The position numbers were made by a program, and so were the translations under genes. A DNA stretch of 64,000 nucleotides. Origin: Ichthyophis bannanicus. Its lineage: Eukaryota; Chordata; Amphibia; Gymnophiona; Ichthyophiidae. The stretch is from NCBI GenBank assembly GCA_033557465.1, contig CM066039.1:395517440-395581439 (forward strand), written 5' to 3'. Shown piece after piece: positions 43,129-55,075 of the stretch. The notes beneath the pieces are model-generated. The model worked only from the letters and a program-made list of their open reading frames with translations, was not told the DNA's origin and did not search any database. Within the stretch, counting starts at the first letter, position 1. The number at the start of each line of letters is the position of its first letter.

Positions 43129-44477
43129 GAACATGAAAAAGGGATTCAAGGAATGGCCTGGAAGTGGTGCAAATCTTACCTGGAAGACCGCTGGCAGCAG
43201 GTCCGGACGGGTGACAATACATCTATGCCTTTCCAACAGAAGCAAGGTGTACCACAGGGTTCCTCCCTCTCGGCCCTGCTATTTAATATCTATATGCAGC
43301 CCATCTGCAACATCGCCCGGTCATTTGGAACATCTTGCCTCATCTACGCAGATGATGTGCTACTATTCACACCAGTCAACGTATTGAAACCCGACTATAC
43401 CACACTAACTACCTGCTTCAATGCAATCTCAGACTGGCTGCTCTCACAAAACCTCCAAATTAACTTTAAAAAACGGAAGTTTTGATTGTAACAAGGAACA
43501 AAGACTTCTCACTTCCACCAACTCTAAGAACAAGAGATGCCGAGTTACCACTCAAATCAACTATACGTTACCTAGGCGTTATACTCGACCAGCGACTTGA
43601 GTTCAAAGATCATATAAAAAATACAGTTAAAGCCATCTATCACAAGATCAGAATTCTACGACACCTCAGACCAATGCTTGAACCACAAGACTTCCGAACA
43701 GCCTTCCAAGCGTTGGTCACCCCACACTTCGACTACGCTAATATTGTGTTACAGGGCCTACCCAAGAGTATGCTTAATCCTCTACAATTGGCCATGAATA
43801 CGGCTGCCAGAGTTCTACACAGAGCACCAAGGAGTCATCATATCACTCCTATCCTATTCGAACTTCACTGGCTCCCGATATCATATAGAATTTTATACAA
43901 AGCCCTCCTCATCACATTCAAGGCAATTCACCAAATCTCATCATCATTATTATCTGACCTCCTGCATTACTCACAAAGTTCCAGATCCCGACGCTCCGCA
44001 ACAGAAAACACACTAGTGATCCCAAAATACCAAGCAAAATTCAACCAGACAACTAGCACAAGAGCATTCTCATCCTTTGCCCCTAGATGTTGGAACATGC
44101 TACCACCCAACATCAGATCACAAAAGGACCTCTCACAATTTAGAAAAGATCTAAAAACACACCTCTTCCTACAACACTTCCCTAAGGCATTCCCTCCCAA
44201 CACGAACCAATGATCATGGTTAGTCAAGTACACCCCCATCTTCATTTCTCACCCCATATCAAATCCTCTTAGAGCCCCAAGCCTTAGAACTATAAACATA
44301 TGATTTCTTGCTGTAAATAGTTTGAATTCTTGTTATCTATTTAACCCCAGTTATCCATGTTCATTCCCTGTTATCTGTAAACGTAACATATGTTCATGCT
44401 TAAGTACAATTTGTTAAAATGTAAACCGCGCTGATGACGAAGAGTGCGGTATATAAAAGCTGTTAAATAAATAAATA
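43129..44477 (+). pseudogene. L2 LINE insertion, RT to 3' end, one frameshift
   Basis: It is inserted in the minus CR1 with a 5-bp duplication AAGAT (43124-43128, 44478-44482). The first frame (43153-43485) has QGVPQGSSLSALLFNIYMQP and LIYADDVLLFTPV, with YADD intact. A frameshift in an A-run near 43475 leads to 43482-44213. That frame has RYLGVILDQRLEFKDHIKNT, HFDYANIVLQGLPKS and HHITPILFELHWLPISYRI, and ends RKDLKTHLFLQHF. The 3' UTR closes with GTAAACCGCGCTGATGACG and GCGGTATATAAAAGC, then AAATAAATAAATA. It is the best-preserved L2 in the window, 5'-truncated before RT motif A. Confidence 0.92.
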
Positions 44478-44594
44478 AAGATACGGCGACCAGAATTGCA
44501 CACAATATTTAAGGTGCGGTGACACCATGGAATGATACAGAGGCATTATAATATCCTTTGTTTTATTCTCCATTCATTTCCTTATAATTCCTAG

Positions 44595-45338
44595 TTTTAT
44601 TTTATTTATTTAACAAGTTTTTATATACCGCACCTTCCAGAGATCAGTGGCGGTTTACATAGAACAATTAAAAACACACTTTGCATTGAACATTATAACT
44701 TAGTTTCATACATTACCTGTATATATCTTACAGTAAACTATGTACAGTGTTAGCTTTATTATGTACAGTTATACAGTGAGCTTTGTATTCTTCATGAGCG
44801 ATTGCCTATGTATCTGGCGGTTGGGCCATATTATGGGGACTTCCATATTTCTCACTGAGCAGATGTCTCTAGCTCTTTTCTGAACTGAAGGAAATCTTTA
44901 ATTGACCTTAGGTTATCCAGGAGGGCGTTCCACAGTGCAGGGGCAACATAAGAGAAGGCTCTGGCACTTGTAGAGTGGTTGGTGTTACGGACGTGGTTTG
45001 GTATGATGTATGTGTTTTGTGAGTAATTTCTTTGAAGTCTGGACTCCGTAGGGGATATCAGTAGGGCAGACACGGGAGTTATGGATATTTTGTTATGGTA
45101 TTTTAATATGATGATCAAGTACTTGCATTTCACCCTTACACCGACTGGGAGCAAATGGAGGTTGTAGAGGATTAGGGTAATGTGATCATTGCAGTGAGCT
45201 TTATATAGAATGCGAGCTGCTAAGTTCTGGGCTAATTATAGTTGGTGGATCGATTTATTTATTTATTTTTTGGTAAGCCTTGTAGGATGCTGTTGCAGTA
45301 ATAAATGCGGGGGGTTACGAGTGCTTGTAGAATAGTCA
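44595..45338 (-). pseudogene. L2 LINE insertion, 3' part
   Basis: The minus strand has a C-terminal block ARAFSYVAPALWNALLDNLR and a decayed upstream thumb region (44852-45154), then a 3' UTR ending GTAAACCGCCACTGATC and GCGGTATATAAAAACTTG. It is inserted in the minus CR1; the joint shares only TAG. Confidence 0.85.
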
Positions 45339-46153
45339 TAGCATTCGATTTGCTTTCTTGGCCATAGGTGCACACTGGGCGGAGAGTTTCAACATGTTAT
45401 CCATGATGACGCCTAAATCTTTTTCCTGGGTGGTGGTTCCCAATGTGGAAACTTGCATCATGTAACCATTATTTGGGTTATTCTTTCCTAGGTTCATAAC
45501 ATTTCACTTGTCCACATTAAATTTCATCTGCTATTTGAATGTCCAGTCTTCCAGTTTATCAAGGTTCTCTTACAATTCTTCACAATGCTCTTGGGTTTTA
45601 ACAATTTTGAATAATTTTGTGTCATCTGCAAATTTGATTACCTCACTCGTTATTCCCATTGCCAGGTCATTTATGAATATGTTAAAAAGCAGCGGACCCA
45701 GCACAGATCCTTTCTCAATTGGGAAAATTGGCTATTTAGCCCTACCCTCTGCTTTCTGTCTTTTAACCAGTTCCTGATCCACAATGCTACACTGCCTCCT
45801 AGCTCATGACTTTTTAGTTTCGCCAAGAGTCTCTCATTAGGGACCTTGTTGAAGGCTTTCTGAAAATCCAGATACATTATATCGACTAGCTCACCTTTGT
45901 CTACCTGTTTATTCATACTTTCAAAAAAATATAACAGGTTTAGTAAGATAAGACCTTCCTTGGCTAAAGCCATGTTGGTTGTCTCCCATTAAACCATGAC
46001 TATCTACATGTTTATTAATTTTGTTTTTTATAATCGTTTCAACTATTTTGCCTGTACTGACATCAGGCTCACCGATCTGTAGTTTCCCAGATCACCCCTG
46101 GAACCCTTTTTAAAAATTGGTTACAATGGCCATTCTCCAGTCTTCAAGTATTA

Positions 46154-46767
46154 GACTACAATGAATTCAGAATACTGCTGCCAGTCTCATCACACACTCC
46201 TCCCATCGTGACCATGTAGCACCTCTCCTTCTTCACCTCCACTGGTTGCCCATCAACTTTCGCTCTCAGTTCAAACTGCTAACTCTGGTTCATAGAGCCC
46301 TCCACACTAGCACCCCTCAATACCTGGCAGATCTTATCATATTTCACACCCCCAGACATACCCCCCGCTCATTCCATCTGAACCGCCTTCATCTCCCTTC
46401 TCCCTCTCTTGCCCACCTCCAGTCCTCCCGCTCATCCGTGTTCTTTTTCATTGGTCCTGCACTCTGGAACTCACTGCCCACTTCCCTCAGGTTAGAACCC
46501 CATCACATCACCTTCAAACAGAATCTAAAAACCCACCTTTTTTCCGTAGCCTTTGACCTTCCCTCCCCTTTTGTTTGACCAGCCCCCCCCCCCAACTACA
46601 ATTGTTACTCTGCTCCCTGTCTTGTATGCCTATTTACTACCACTGTCCTATTATTGATTGTAATTTCCTTTCACTTTCTGGCCTTGTGCCCACTTTGAGT
46701 TATTGTAAATTGTGAACCGCGCTGACTGTTAAAGTAGGGTGGTATATCAAATAAATAAACATAAACA
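46154..46767 (+). pseudogene. L2 LINE insertion, 3' part
   Basis: A 5-bp duplication TATTA flanks it (46149-46153, 46768-46772). 46246-46578 encodes NFRSQFKLLTLVHRALHTST and PALWNSLPTSLR followed by LKTHLFSVAFDLPS. The 3' UTR ends GTGAACCGCGCTGACTG, GGTATATCAAATAAATAAAC. It belongs to a different L2 subfamily from the 43 kb copy, closer to the 6 kb insertion. Confidence 0.9.
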
Positions 46768-47525
46768 TATTATAGATGATTTTAATGATGGTTCACAAAT
46801 TACCATTAGTATGTCTGCAATCTCATTTTTCATTTCTTTCAACACCCTGTGATATATACCATCTGGTCCAGGTGATTTGCTACTCTTTATCAAATAGTTG
46901 TAATACATCATCCCGGTTTATCAATATTTCTTTCAGTTCTTCTAATGTATCACGTTTAAATACCATTTCAGGCATGGGTAACTTCCCTACATCATCTTCA
47001 TTAAAGACTGAAGGAAAGAATCCAGTCTCTTCTCTATGGCCTTGTCTCCTCTTAGTGTCCCTCTTATCCCTCTATCATCTAATGGTTCAACTGACTCTCA
47101 CAAGTTTTTGCTACGATTGCAAAAGTTTTTAATATGCATTTTTGATTCCACAGCAAGCTTTTTTTCAAATTATTTTTGCTTGCCTTATTAATGCCTTGCA
47201 TCTAACTTGCCAGTGCTTATGTTGTTTCTAGTTTAAGTCATTTGGCTCCTTTTTCTATTTCCTGAAAGTTGCGGGGTTTTTTTTTTTTTACAACAGCCTC
47301 TCTAACTTCGCCTTTAAACCATCCTGACAGTTTTTTGGACTTCCATCCACTTTTCTTAAAGCATGGAATACAGCCGGTCTGGGCTTCCAAGACAGTATTT
47401 CTAAACACCTTTGCTTGATGTAAATTTTTAACCTTTGCAGCTGCTCCTTTTAGCTTTTTCTTAATTATTTTCCTCATTTTATCAGTCTCCCTTTTGAAAG
47501 TTAAAAGGTAGTACTGTGGATTTCC

Positions 47526-48449
47526 TTGCCATCCAAGCCGACAGTCACCCAGGAGTGCATGGTTCGGACGAAGGTATCCTTGAAGGATACTACCAAAAGC
47601 AGTGAGGTTCCAAAAGGGAGTATAGTAGCCCAAATGCCCTTGAGTAAGGAGCAGACAGAGCATAAAGATTCCAAATTACCCCTGCCTACCAATAGCCAGA
47701 TTAATATAAATAAAATACAGTCTCTAAAAAGCTTGTATGCCAATGCTAGAAGTCTAAACAATAAGATGGGAGAGTTAGAATATATAGCACTAAATGAGAG
47801 GTTAGATATGATTGCACTCTCAGAGACATGGTGGAAGGAGGATAACCAGTGGGACACTGTGATACCTGGATACAAACTATATCGTAATGATAGAGCTGAT
47901 CAAATTGGTGGAGGGGTTGAGCTCTATGTTAGAGAGGGCATTAAGTCAGAAAGGATTAAAGTTTTGCAGGGAACAAAATTTGCTGTAGAATCTCTATGGA
48001 TTGAAATTCCATTTATGAAGGGGAAGGTGATGGCAGTGGGAGTATACTATCGACCACCTGGCCAGAATGAACAAATGGATGATGAAATGCTCAAAGAAAT
48101 CAAGGAAGCTAACAAAAGTCACAACAGAGTAGTAATAATGGGTGATTTCAATTACCCCGGTATCGACTGGGTCAGTGTCACAACAGGACAAGCTAAAGAG
48201 AGAAAGTTTCTAGATGGAATAAATGACTGCTTCTTGGAGCAGCTGGTTCATGAACCGACCAGAGGGGAAGCCATACTGGACCTAGTCCTTAGTGGAACGC
48301 CAGATCTGGTGCAAGAAATAAGGGTGTTGGGACCACTTGGCAATAGTGATCATAGTATGATCATGTTTGATTTAATTAGTGGAGGACAGATAGTAAAGAA
48401 TCCACAGTACTACCTTTTAACTTTCAAAAGGGAGACTATGATAGAATGA
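47526..48449 (+). pseudogene. CR1 endonuclease domain (open, then frameshift)
   Basis: This is an APE-type endonuclease that would nick the target. Motifs in order: SLYANARSLNNKMGELEYI, ALSETWWKEDNQW (catalytic Glu), GGGVELYVREGIKSERIKV, VGVYYRPPGQNEQMDD, GDFNYPGIDW (Asp/Asn), then LGNSDHSMIMFDL (Asp-His). All catalytic residues appear present. The frame is lost at about 48440 and continues in the next feature. The upstream part has no proper ORF2 start codon context. Confidence 0.88.
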
Positions 48450-49402
48450 GGAATATAGTTAGGAAAAAACTAAAAGGAGCGGTTCCAAAGGTTAAAGACT
48501 TACAGCAAGCTTGGGTGTTATTTAAAAATACTATCCTCGAAGCCCAGACCAGCTGTATTCCACGCATTAAGAAAAGTGGAAGAAAGTCCAAAAAACTGCC
48601 AGCATGGTTTAAAGGTGAGGTCAGAGAGGCTGTTGCTGCCAAAAAAGCAACCTTCAGGAAATGGAAAAAAGAGCCAAATGATGAAAACTGGAAACAGCAC
48701 AAGCACTGGCAAGTTAAATGCAAAGCATTGATAAGGCAGGCAAAACGGGAATTTGAGAAGAAACTTGCTACGGAAGCAAAAACACGAAATAAAGACTTTT
48801 TCAAGTACATTCGTAGCAAAAGGCCTGTGAGAGAGTCAATTGGACCATTAGATGATAGAGGGGTAAAAGGGGCAGTAAGAGGAAACAAGGCTATAGCAGA
48901 GAGACTGAATGAATTCTTTGCTTCGGTCTTTACTGAGGAAGATGTAGGGATGTTACCCAAGACTGAAGTGGTATTTAAAGGTGATACTGCAGAGGAATTG
49001 AGAGAAATATCGCTACACCGGGAAGATATATTACAACTATTTGATAAACTGAATAGTAGCAAATCACCTGGACTGGATGGTATACATCCCAGAGTGTTGA
49101 AAGAACTGAAATATGAGATTGCAGACCTGCTATTGGTAATCTGTGAACTTTCATTAAAATCATCTGTAATACCTGAAGATTGGAGGGTCGCCAACGTAAC
49201 ACCAATTTTTAAAAAGGGTTCCAGGGGTGACCCAGGAAATTACAGACCGGTGAGCCTGACGTCAGTACCAAGGAAAATGGTAGAAACCATCATAAAGAAC
49301 AAAATTACGCAGCATGTAGATAGTCATGGCCTAATGGGAGACAGCCAACATGGCTTTAGACAAGGAAGATCTTGTCTTACTAATCTGATATGTTTTTTTT
49401 GA
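48446..49402 (+). pseudogene. CR1 RT, N-terminal part
   Basis: It continues the endonuclease frame after a one-base shift. It contains the linker AWFKGEVREAVAAKKATFR, KSPGLDGIHPRVLKELKYEI, NYRPVSLTSVPRKMVETI and QHGFRQGRSCLTNLI. About 74 bp that would encode YLDFQKAFDKVPH (RT motif A with the catalytic aspartate) are deleted at about 49402-49435, judged against 60880-60985. This alone inactivates the RT. Confidence 0.9.
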
Positions 49403-49428
49403 AGGTGTGCATAAACAGGTAGACAAAG

Positions 49429-50469
49429 GTGAGTCTTTTGGCGAAGCTAAAAAGTCATGGGATAGGAGGTAGTGTACTATTGTGGATCGGGAACTGGTTA
49501 AAAGATAGAAAGCAGAGGGTAGGGCTAAATGGCCAATATTCCCAATGGAAAAAGGTGAATAGTGGAGTACCCCAGGGATCTGTACTGGGTCCGCTGCTTT
49601 TTGACATATTCATAAATGACCTGGAAAAGGGAATAACTAGTGAGGTTATCAAATTTGCAGATGACACAAAACTGTTTAAAGTTGTTAAAACCCGAGAGGA
49701 TTGTGGAAAACTGCAGGAGGATCTGGATAAATTGGAAGACTGGGCATCCAAATGGCAGATGAAATTTAATGTGGACAAGTGCAAAGTTATGCACCTAGGA
49801 AAGAACAACCCACACTATAGTTACACAATGCAAGGCTCCACATTAGAAACCACCACCCAGGAAAAAGATTTAGGAGTCATTGTGGATAACATGTTAAAAC
49901 CCTCCGCCCAGTGTGCAGCGGCGGCCAAGAAAGCAAATAGAATGCTAGGTATCATAAGGAAAGGGATGGAGAACAAAACAAAGGATATTATAATGCCTCT
50001 GTATCGCTCCATGGTACGACCGCACCTTGAATATTGTGTGCAACTCTGGTCACCGTATCTTAAAAAGGACATAGCGTTATTAGAAAAAGTACAGAGAAGA
50101 GCCACCAAATTGGTGAAGGGGATGGAAGGCTACCCCTATGAAGAGAGGCTAAGAAGGTTAGGGCTCTTTAGCCTGGAGAAGAGACGGCTGAGGGGAGATA
50201 TGATAGAGGTCTATAAATTAATGAATGGAGTGGAACGGATAAACGTGGATCAATTGTTTACGTTATCAGAGTATAGAAAGACTAGGGGACATGTAATGAA
50301 GCTACAGGGTAAACTATTTAAGACAAATAAGAGAAAATATTTTTTCACTCAACGTGTAATCAAACTCTGGAATCTGTTACCGGAGGATGTAGTAAGGGCT
50401 GTTAGTATAGCTGGGTTTAAAAAAGGTTTGGACAAGTTCCTGGAGGAAAGGTCCATAAACCACTATTAA
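49429..50469 (+). pseudogene. CR1 RT palm/thumb and C-terminus, long open frame
   Basis: This is the longest uninterrupted CR1 frame here (346 codons). It holds [40 protein letters not shown], motif [22 protein letters not shown] block, [40 protein letters not shown] and the C-terminus [13 protein letters not shown]. It is open because it is younger than most fragments, not because it is functional: motif A is deleted upstream. Confidence 0.92.
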
Positions 50470-50801
50470 AAAGGGACCCAGGATATCAATGCTTGACCCA
50501 GTACAAGCATTGTGGAACCTGTCTTTTGGGGATATTGCTAGGTACGTATAACCTAGATTGGCCACTGTTGGAAACAGGATACTGGGCTTGATGGACCTCG
50601 GTCTGACCCAGTATGGCATGTCTTATGTTCTTATGTTCCATTTATTAATTCAAATGCGATCATGCTATGATCACTATTGCCACGTTGCTTCAATACCCTT
50701 TTCTTTTGCACCAGATCATGTGTTCCTCTAAGGCCTATGTCCAAATGGCTTCCTCTCTTGTCAGATCATGAACCAGCTGCTTCAAGAAGCAGTAACTTAT
50801 G

Positions 50802-51254
50802 TCATCTAAAAAACTTTATCTCCCTGGCATATCCTGCTGTGAAACTGACCCAGTCGATACCAGGGTAATTGAAATCTCCCATTATTATTACTGTGTTGTA
50901 ACTTTTGTTAGCTTCCCTGATTTCTTTGAGCATTTCATCATCCATTTGTTCATTCTGGCCAGGCGGTCGATAGTACACCCCCACTGCCATCGCCTTCCCC
51001 CTTTTACATGGAATTTCAATCCATAGAGATTCTGCAGTAAATTTTATTTCCTGCAAAACTTTAATCCTGTGTGACTCAATGCCCTCTCTAACATAGAGCG
51101 CAACCCCTCCACCAGTTTGATCTACTCTATCATTGTGATATAATTTGTTCCCAGGTATCACAGTGTCCCATTGCTTATCCTCCTTCCACCAGGTCTGTGA
51201 GATACCAATCATATCTAACCTCTCATTTAGTGCTATATATTCTAACTCTCCCAT
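50802..51254 (-). pseudogene. CR1 endonuclease domain, part of the minus-strand copy
   Basis: The minus strand encodes MGELEYIALNERLDMIGISQ followed by TWWKEDKQWDTVIPGNKLYH. The catalytic Glu normally in SETW is Gln here (SQTW). VGVYYRPPGQNEQMDDEML and GDFNYPGIDWVSF follow. It is interrupted upstream by the plus-strand CR1 insertion. Confidence 0.88.
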
Positions 51255-51439
51255 CTTATTTTTTTAGACTTCTAGCATTTGTATAAAAGCATTTTAGAGA
51301 TTTGTATTTTATTCATATTAATCTGGTTATGAGTAGACAGGAATAATTTTGGAATCTTTAAGCTCTGTCTGCTCTGTACATAAGGGCATTTGGGGTACTT
51401 TTGTCTTTATTGGAACCTCTCTGCTGATCTGCCCTAACT

Positions 51440-52009
51440 TCATTTTTTGGTAGTATCCTTCAAGGATACATTGTTCCGAATCATGAGCTCTTGAGTGACC
51501 GTCGGCTTTCCCCTATTATCTAGTTTAAAGATTCCATCCCTGTTAAGGTGAAGCCCACCGCTTTGGAAAAGCACCTCCTTCCCCCAGAATATTACCCATT
51601 TCCTAAGAAATCCAAAACCCTCATTCTTGCACCATCTTCTCATCCATGCATTAAGACTCTGGAGCTCTGCCTGCCTTTTGGGTCCTGTGCGTGGAATGGG
51701 AAACATTTCTGAGAATGCTACCCTGGAAGTTCTGGATTTCAAGTTCCTACCTAAAAGCCTAAATTTGTCCTCCAGAACCTCCCTCCCACGCTTTCCTATG
51801 TCATTGGTACCGACATGTACCAAGACAGCAGACTCCTCCCCAGCACTATCTAAGACCTTATCTAGGTGGCGCATGAGGTCCGCTACCTTCGCACCAGGCA
51901 GGCATGTTACCAGGCAATCCTCACGTCCACCAGACATCCAGATATCTACATGCCTAATGATCAAATCACCAAGTACAATGGCTGTTGTAACCTTCCCTTG
52001 TGGGCACAT
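51440..52009 (-). pseudogene. CR1 ORF1 esterase domain, fused to the following interval
   Basis: The minus strand has IVLGDLIIRHVDIWMSGGRE, where the GDS nucleophile serine is Leu. AVLVHVGTNDIGKRGREVLE (intact GTND) and SGGLHLNRDG follow, with Asp changed to Gly before LH. The frame runs past the normal ORF1 stop into KPTVTQELMIRNNVSLKDTT, the interval before ORF2. Two of the catalytic residues are lost. Confidence 0.88.
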
Positions 52010-52170
52010 GGCCCTGGAGAAACCTCCTTGGTGCTAGAGGGTTTTACATCACCTGGAGGACAAGTCCTAGCTATAGGATCACTTCCTGCCACACCAGGGT
52101 GATGCTCTCCTGTCATGTGACCTCTCTCCTCCATGGCAACAGGAATGCTGCCAGACTGGAGGTGGGACTT

Positions 52171-52778
52171 GAATATTGTGTGCAATTCTGGTCACCGTAT
52201 CTTAAAAAGGATATAGCGTTATTAGAAAAGGTTCAGAGAAGAGCCACCAAAATGGTAAAGGGGATGGAAGGATACTCCTATGAGGAACGGCTGAAAAGGT
52301 TAGGGTTCTTTAACCTGGAAAAGAGACGGCTGAGGGGAGATATGATAGAAGTCTATAAATTAATGAACGGAGTGGAACGGGTATACGTAGATCGATTGTT
52401 TACGTTATCAGAATATAGAAAGACTAGGGGACATGCAATGAAGCTACAGGGTAAACTATTTAAGACTAATAAAAGAAAATATTTTTTCACTCAACGTGTA
52501 ATCAAACTCTGGAATTTGTTACCTGAGAATGTAGTAAAGGCTGTTAGTGTAGCTGGGTTTAAAAAAGGTTTGGACAAGTTCCTGGAGGAAAGGTCTATAA
52601 ACCATTATTAAGAAGGGACCCAGGATATCAATGCTTGACCCAGTACAAGCATTGCGGAACCTGTGTCTTTTGGGGAAACTGCTAGGTACATATGACCTAG
52701 ATTGGCCACTGTTGGAAACAGGATACTGGGCTTGATGGACCTTGGTCTGACCCAGTATGGCATATCTTATGTTCTTAT
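52171..52778 (+). pseudogene. CR1 3' fragment inserted in CR1 ORF1
   Basis: It starts at [20 protein letters not shown] and keeps an open frame to [13 protein letters not shown] (52000-52611), then the 3' UTR to CTTATGTTCTTAT. A 5-bp duplication GACTT (52166-52170, 52779-52783) flanks it inside the minus-strand ORF1. CR1 elements often lack duplications, so this is a useful clean joint. Confidence 0.9.
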
Positions 52779-52960
52779 GACTTCAGGACTATATCCCTGT
52801 AGATCTCGTCTAGGTACCTCTCTGTCTTTCTTATATCTTCCAAGTCTGCTACTCTAGCCTCCAGAGTGCGCACGTAAGACCCCTCACCAACTGGGAGAAA
52901 ATCATACATGTGACACTCAATGCAGAGGCTGCTGGACTGCTGTCTGGATGGATGAATGAA

Positions 52961-53411
52961 TGATGGATGATGAACTGCAAATCAGATCAAAAGTAACACC
53001 GTAATAACACCGTTCTACTGCCAAAACGCTTCTGAAATAAATTCAGTGACACTTTATTAAATCTGGGTCGCTGAGAATGAAAATGATGCTTAAAATTGTT
53101 TATTAGCTCTTCTGGGTCTGTACATATCACTTTGACTTTGGCAGTGCTAAGGATATGCGAATTATAATGAAAAAGGATCTCAATTTAAATCATAAATGTT
53201 TTGTTAAATCAGTCAGGGCCTAGTAGCAGTAGTTTAAGTTTAAATTTAAAACACAGAAGAGAACTTTCTGGTTACATTTCATACCCAGCAGAGAGCTTGT
53301 AGTTTAAATTTCATAATAAGTTAGAGCCTAGCAGCAGCAAAGAGCTATAATTTAAATCAAATAAGAATATAGCTTGCCGTTTCTAGGGCAACGGGAGAGC
53401 AGTTACCTCAG
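52961..53411. other. AT-rich DNA between the two head-to-head CR1 copies
   Basis: Repeated phrases of the type GTAGTTTAAATTTCATAATA and TAGCAGCAGCAAAGAG (53220-53360) suggest a decayed tandem structure. It may be CR1 5' UTR of the minus copy. There is no coding content. Confidence 0.35.
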
Positions 53412-53802
53412 CGGGGGTGAGAGCAGGAGCTCCCCCTTCCTCCTCACGCCACCAAGCAGCCGACATGCTGAACGGCATAAAAACCGCCGTTTCTAGGGCG
53501 CGCCCGCGCCTTGCGGGCCCGCGCCTGAGGGCCTCGCCAGAGGGCCCTTTGGTGTGGCCCTTAGGTGCTGGACCGTGGCGATTCATATTGATATCCTGGA
53601 CTGGATCGTGATGCCTGCATTTGTGGTAACTTGCTGTCTCTATTCTTCGCCTCCTCTTATCTGTTTACCTGTTTCTGTCTTCTATTCTGTCCTATCTTAT
53701 AATGGCGTTCTTTTCCTATTTTCTCAAATGATATTATTGTAAACCGCTTTAATGCCTTCTGGCCTAAGCGGTATATCAAATGATTAATAAACATAAACAT
53801 AA
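53412..53802 (+). mobile_element. retroposed element with GC-rich head and L2-type tail
   Basis: The GC-rich 5' half (53412-53560) is followed by TTGTAAACCGCTTTAATGCC, GCGGTATATCAAATGATTAA and an ATAAAC-repeat tail. The 7-mer ACCTCAG occurs on both sides (53405-53411, 53803-53809), a plausible target duplication. It may be a 5'-truncated L2 or a SINE. Confidence 0.6.
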
Positions 53803-54179
53803 ACCTCAGCAGCACAGGACAGGGTACTGTGTAGCAGCCCTCTTTTAATAAAAGTTATTTCTCTCCCTCCCGCCCCACACCCACCCACCCCTGGGATAAT
53901 TGTAGCTTTATAGTTACTTACACATTTTAAAAGACACGAGGTGCTCTCAGGTGAAGCTCGTTAACCAAATCAGTCATACACTAAGGACCTGAGATTAATT
54001 AAGCTTCAGGTGAACAATGTATATTAAACGTATTAGGTACAGTTTTATTGGTATAAATACCCATAGCAACCCTTAGTAAGTAAAGAACTTAAAGATCTAA
54101 ACAAAAACTTAAAACTAAGATGCCGACAGCAGGCCAGCAGTGAGATGGGGGCTTTCCAGTCTTTTGCATTGAGTTTCAC

Positions 54180-55040
54180 ATGTATGATTTTCTCCCAGTT
54201 GGTGAGAGGTCTTACGTGTGCACTAAGTGCATGGAGCTCTTTGCTCTCAGGGAACGAGTCCGTTCTCTAGAGGCTATAGTAGCAGACTTGGAAAACATAA
54301 GAAAGACAGAGAGGTACATAGACGAGACCTACAGGGATATAGTCCTGAAGTCCCACCTCCAATCTGGCAGCATCCCTGTTGCCATGGAGGAGAGAGGTCA
54401 TGTGACAGGACAGCATCACCCTGGTGTGGCAGAAAGTGATCCTGTAACTAGGACCTGTCCTCCAGGTGATGTAAAACCCTCTTGCACCGAGGAAGTTTCC
54501 CCAGGGCCATGTGCCCATGATGGAAGGGTTAGGACAGCCGTTATAGTTGGTGATTCGATCATTAGGCATGTAGATAGCTGGGTGGCTGGTGGACGTGAGG
54601 ATCGCTTGGTAACATGCCTGCCTGGTGCGAAGGTAGCGGACCTCACGCGCCACCTAGATAAGGTCTTTGATAGTGCTGGGGAGGAGTCTGCTGTCTTGGT
54701 ACATGTCTGTACCAATGACATAGGAACATGTGGTAGGGAGGTTCTGGAGGCAAAATTTAGGCTTTTAGGTAGGAAGTTGAAATCCAGAAATTCCAGGGTA
54801 GCATTCTCCGAAATGCTTCCCGTTCCACATGCAGGACCCAAAAGGCAGGCAGAGCTCCAGAGTCTCAATGCGTGGATGAGACAGTGGTGCAGAGATGAGG
54901 GTTTTGGATTTGTTAGGAACTGGGGAACATTCTGGGGAAAGAAGGGGCTCTTCCGAAGGGATGGGCTTCACCTTAACCGGGATGGAACCAAGCTGCTGGC
55001 ATTAACCTTTAAAAAGGAGATAGAGCAGCTTTTAAACTAG
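54180..55040 (+). CDS. CR1 ORF1 protein with esterase domain, frame intact
   Basis: The frame has 286 residues. Start MYDFLPVGERSYVC is chosen because the paired cysteines C14 and C17 follow at once. Residues 22-50 are a charged coiled coil. An esterase domain follows: Ser126 in VIVGDSIIRHVDSW, the AVLVHVCTND block at about 171-180, and Asp261-His264 in RDGLHLNRDG. The block is GTND in the minus-strand relative; here the glycine is Cys177, which probably harms the oxyanion hole. The family is the CR1 ORF1 with SGNH-type esterase. Its exact role in retrotransposition is not established. ORF2 follows after about 35 bp. Confidence 0.82.
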   Translation: MYDFLPVGERSYVCTKCMELFALRERVRSLEAIVADLENIRKTERYIDETYRDIVLKSHLQSGSIPVAMEERGHVTGQHHPGVAESDPVTRTCPPGDVKPSCTEEVSPGPCAHDGRVRTAVIVGDSIIRHVDSWVAGGREDRLVTCLPGAKVADLTRHLDKVFDSAGEESAVLVHVCTNDIGTCGREVLEAKFRLLGRKLKSRNSRVAFSEMLPVPHAGPKRQAELQSLNAWMRQWCRDEGFGFVRNWGTFWGKKGLFRRDGLHLNRDGTKLLALTFKKEIEQLLN

Positions 55041-55075
55041 ATAATAGGGGAAAGCCGACAGTCGCCCAAGAGCGC

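Larger units (their letters stand above)
47523..50636 (+). mobile_element. CR1 LINE, ORF2 to 3' end
   Basis: This is a plus-strand copy inserted in the minus CR1. It begins in the ORF1-ORF2 interval (about 47532) and runs to the 3' end GGCATGTCTTATGTTCTTATG. About 20 bp of target sequence is missing at the insertion point compared with the relative at 55.9 kb, so this insertion produced a deletion rather than a duplication. Confidence 0.88.
42556..52960 (-). mobile_element. near-full-length CR1, minus strand, split by five LINE insertions
   Basis: Minus-strand CR1 sequence continues in order through 42556-43128, 44478-44594, 45339-46153, 46768-47522, 50637-52170 and 52779 to about 52960. Interruptions are L2 (+) 43129-44477, L2 (-) 44595-45338, L2 (+) 46154-46767, CR1 (+) 47523-50636 and CR1 (+) 52171-52778. 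The pieces cover the 3' UTR, RT, endonuclease and ORF1 N-terminus. Five-base duplications support three of the joints. All reading frames are broken. Confidence 0.85.

Noticed and set aside
49429..50469. Functional CR1 reverse transcriptase
   Set aside because: The frame is long and open, but RT motif A is deleted just upstream and the endonuclease is in another frame.
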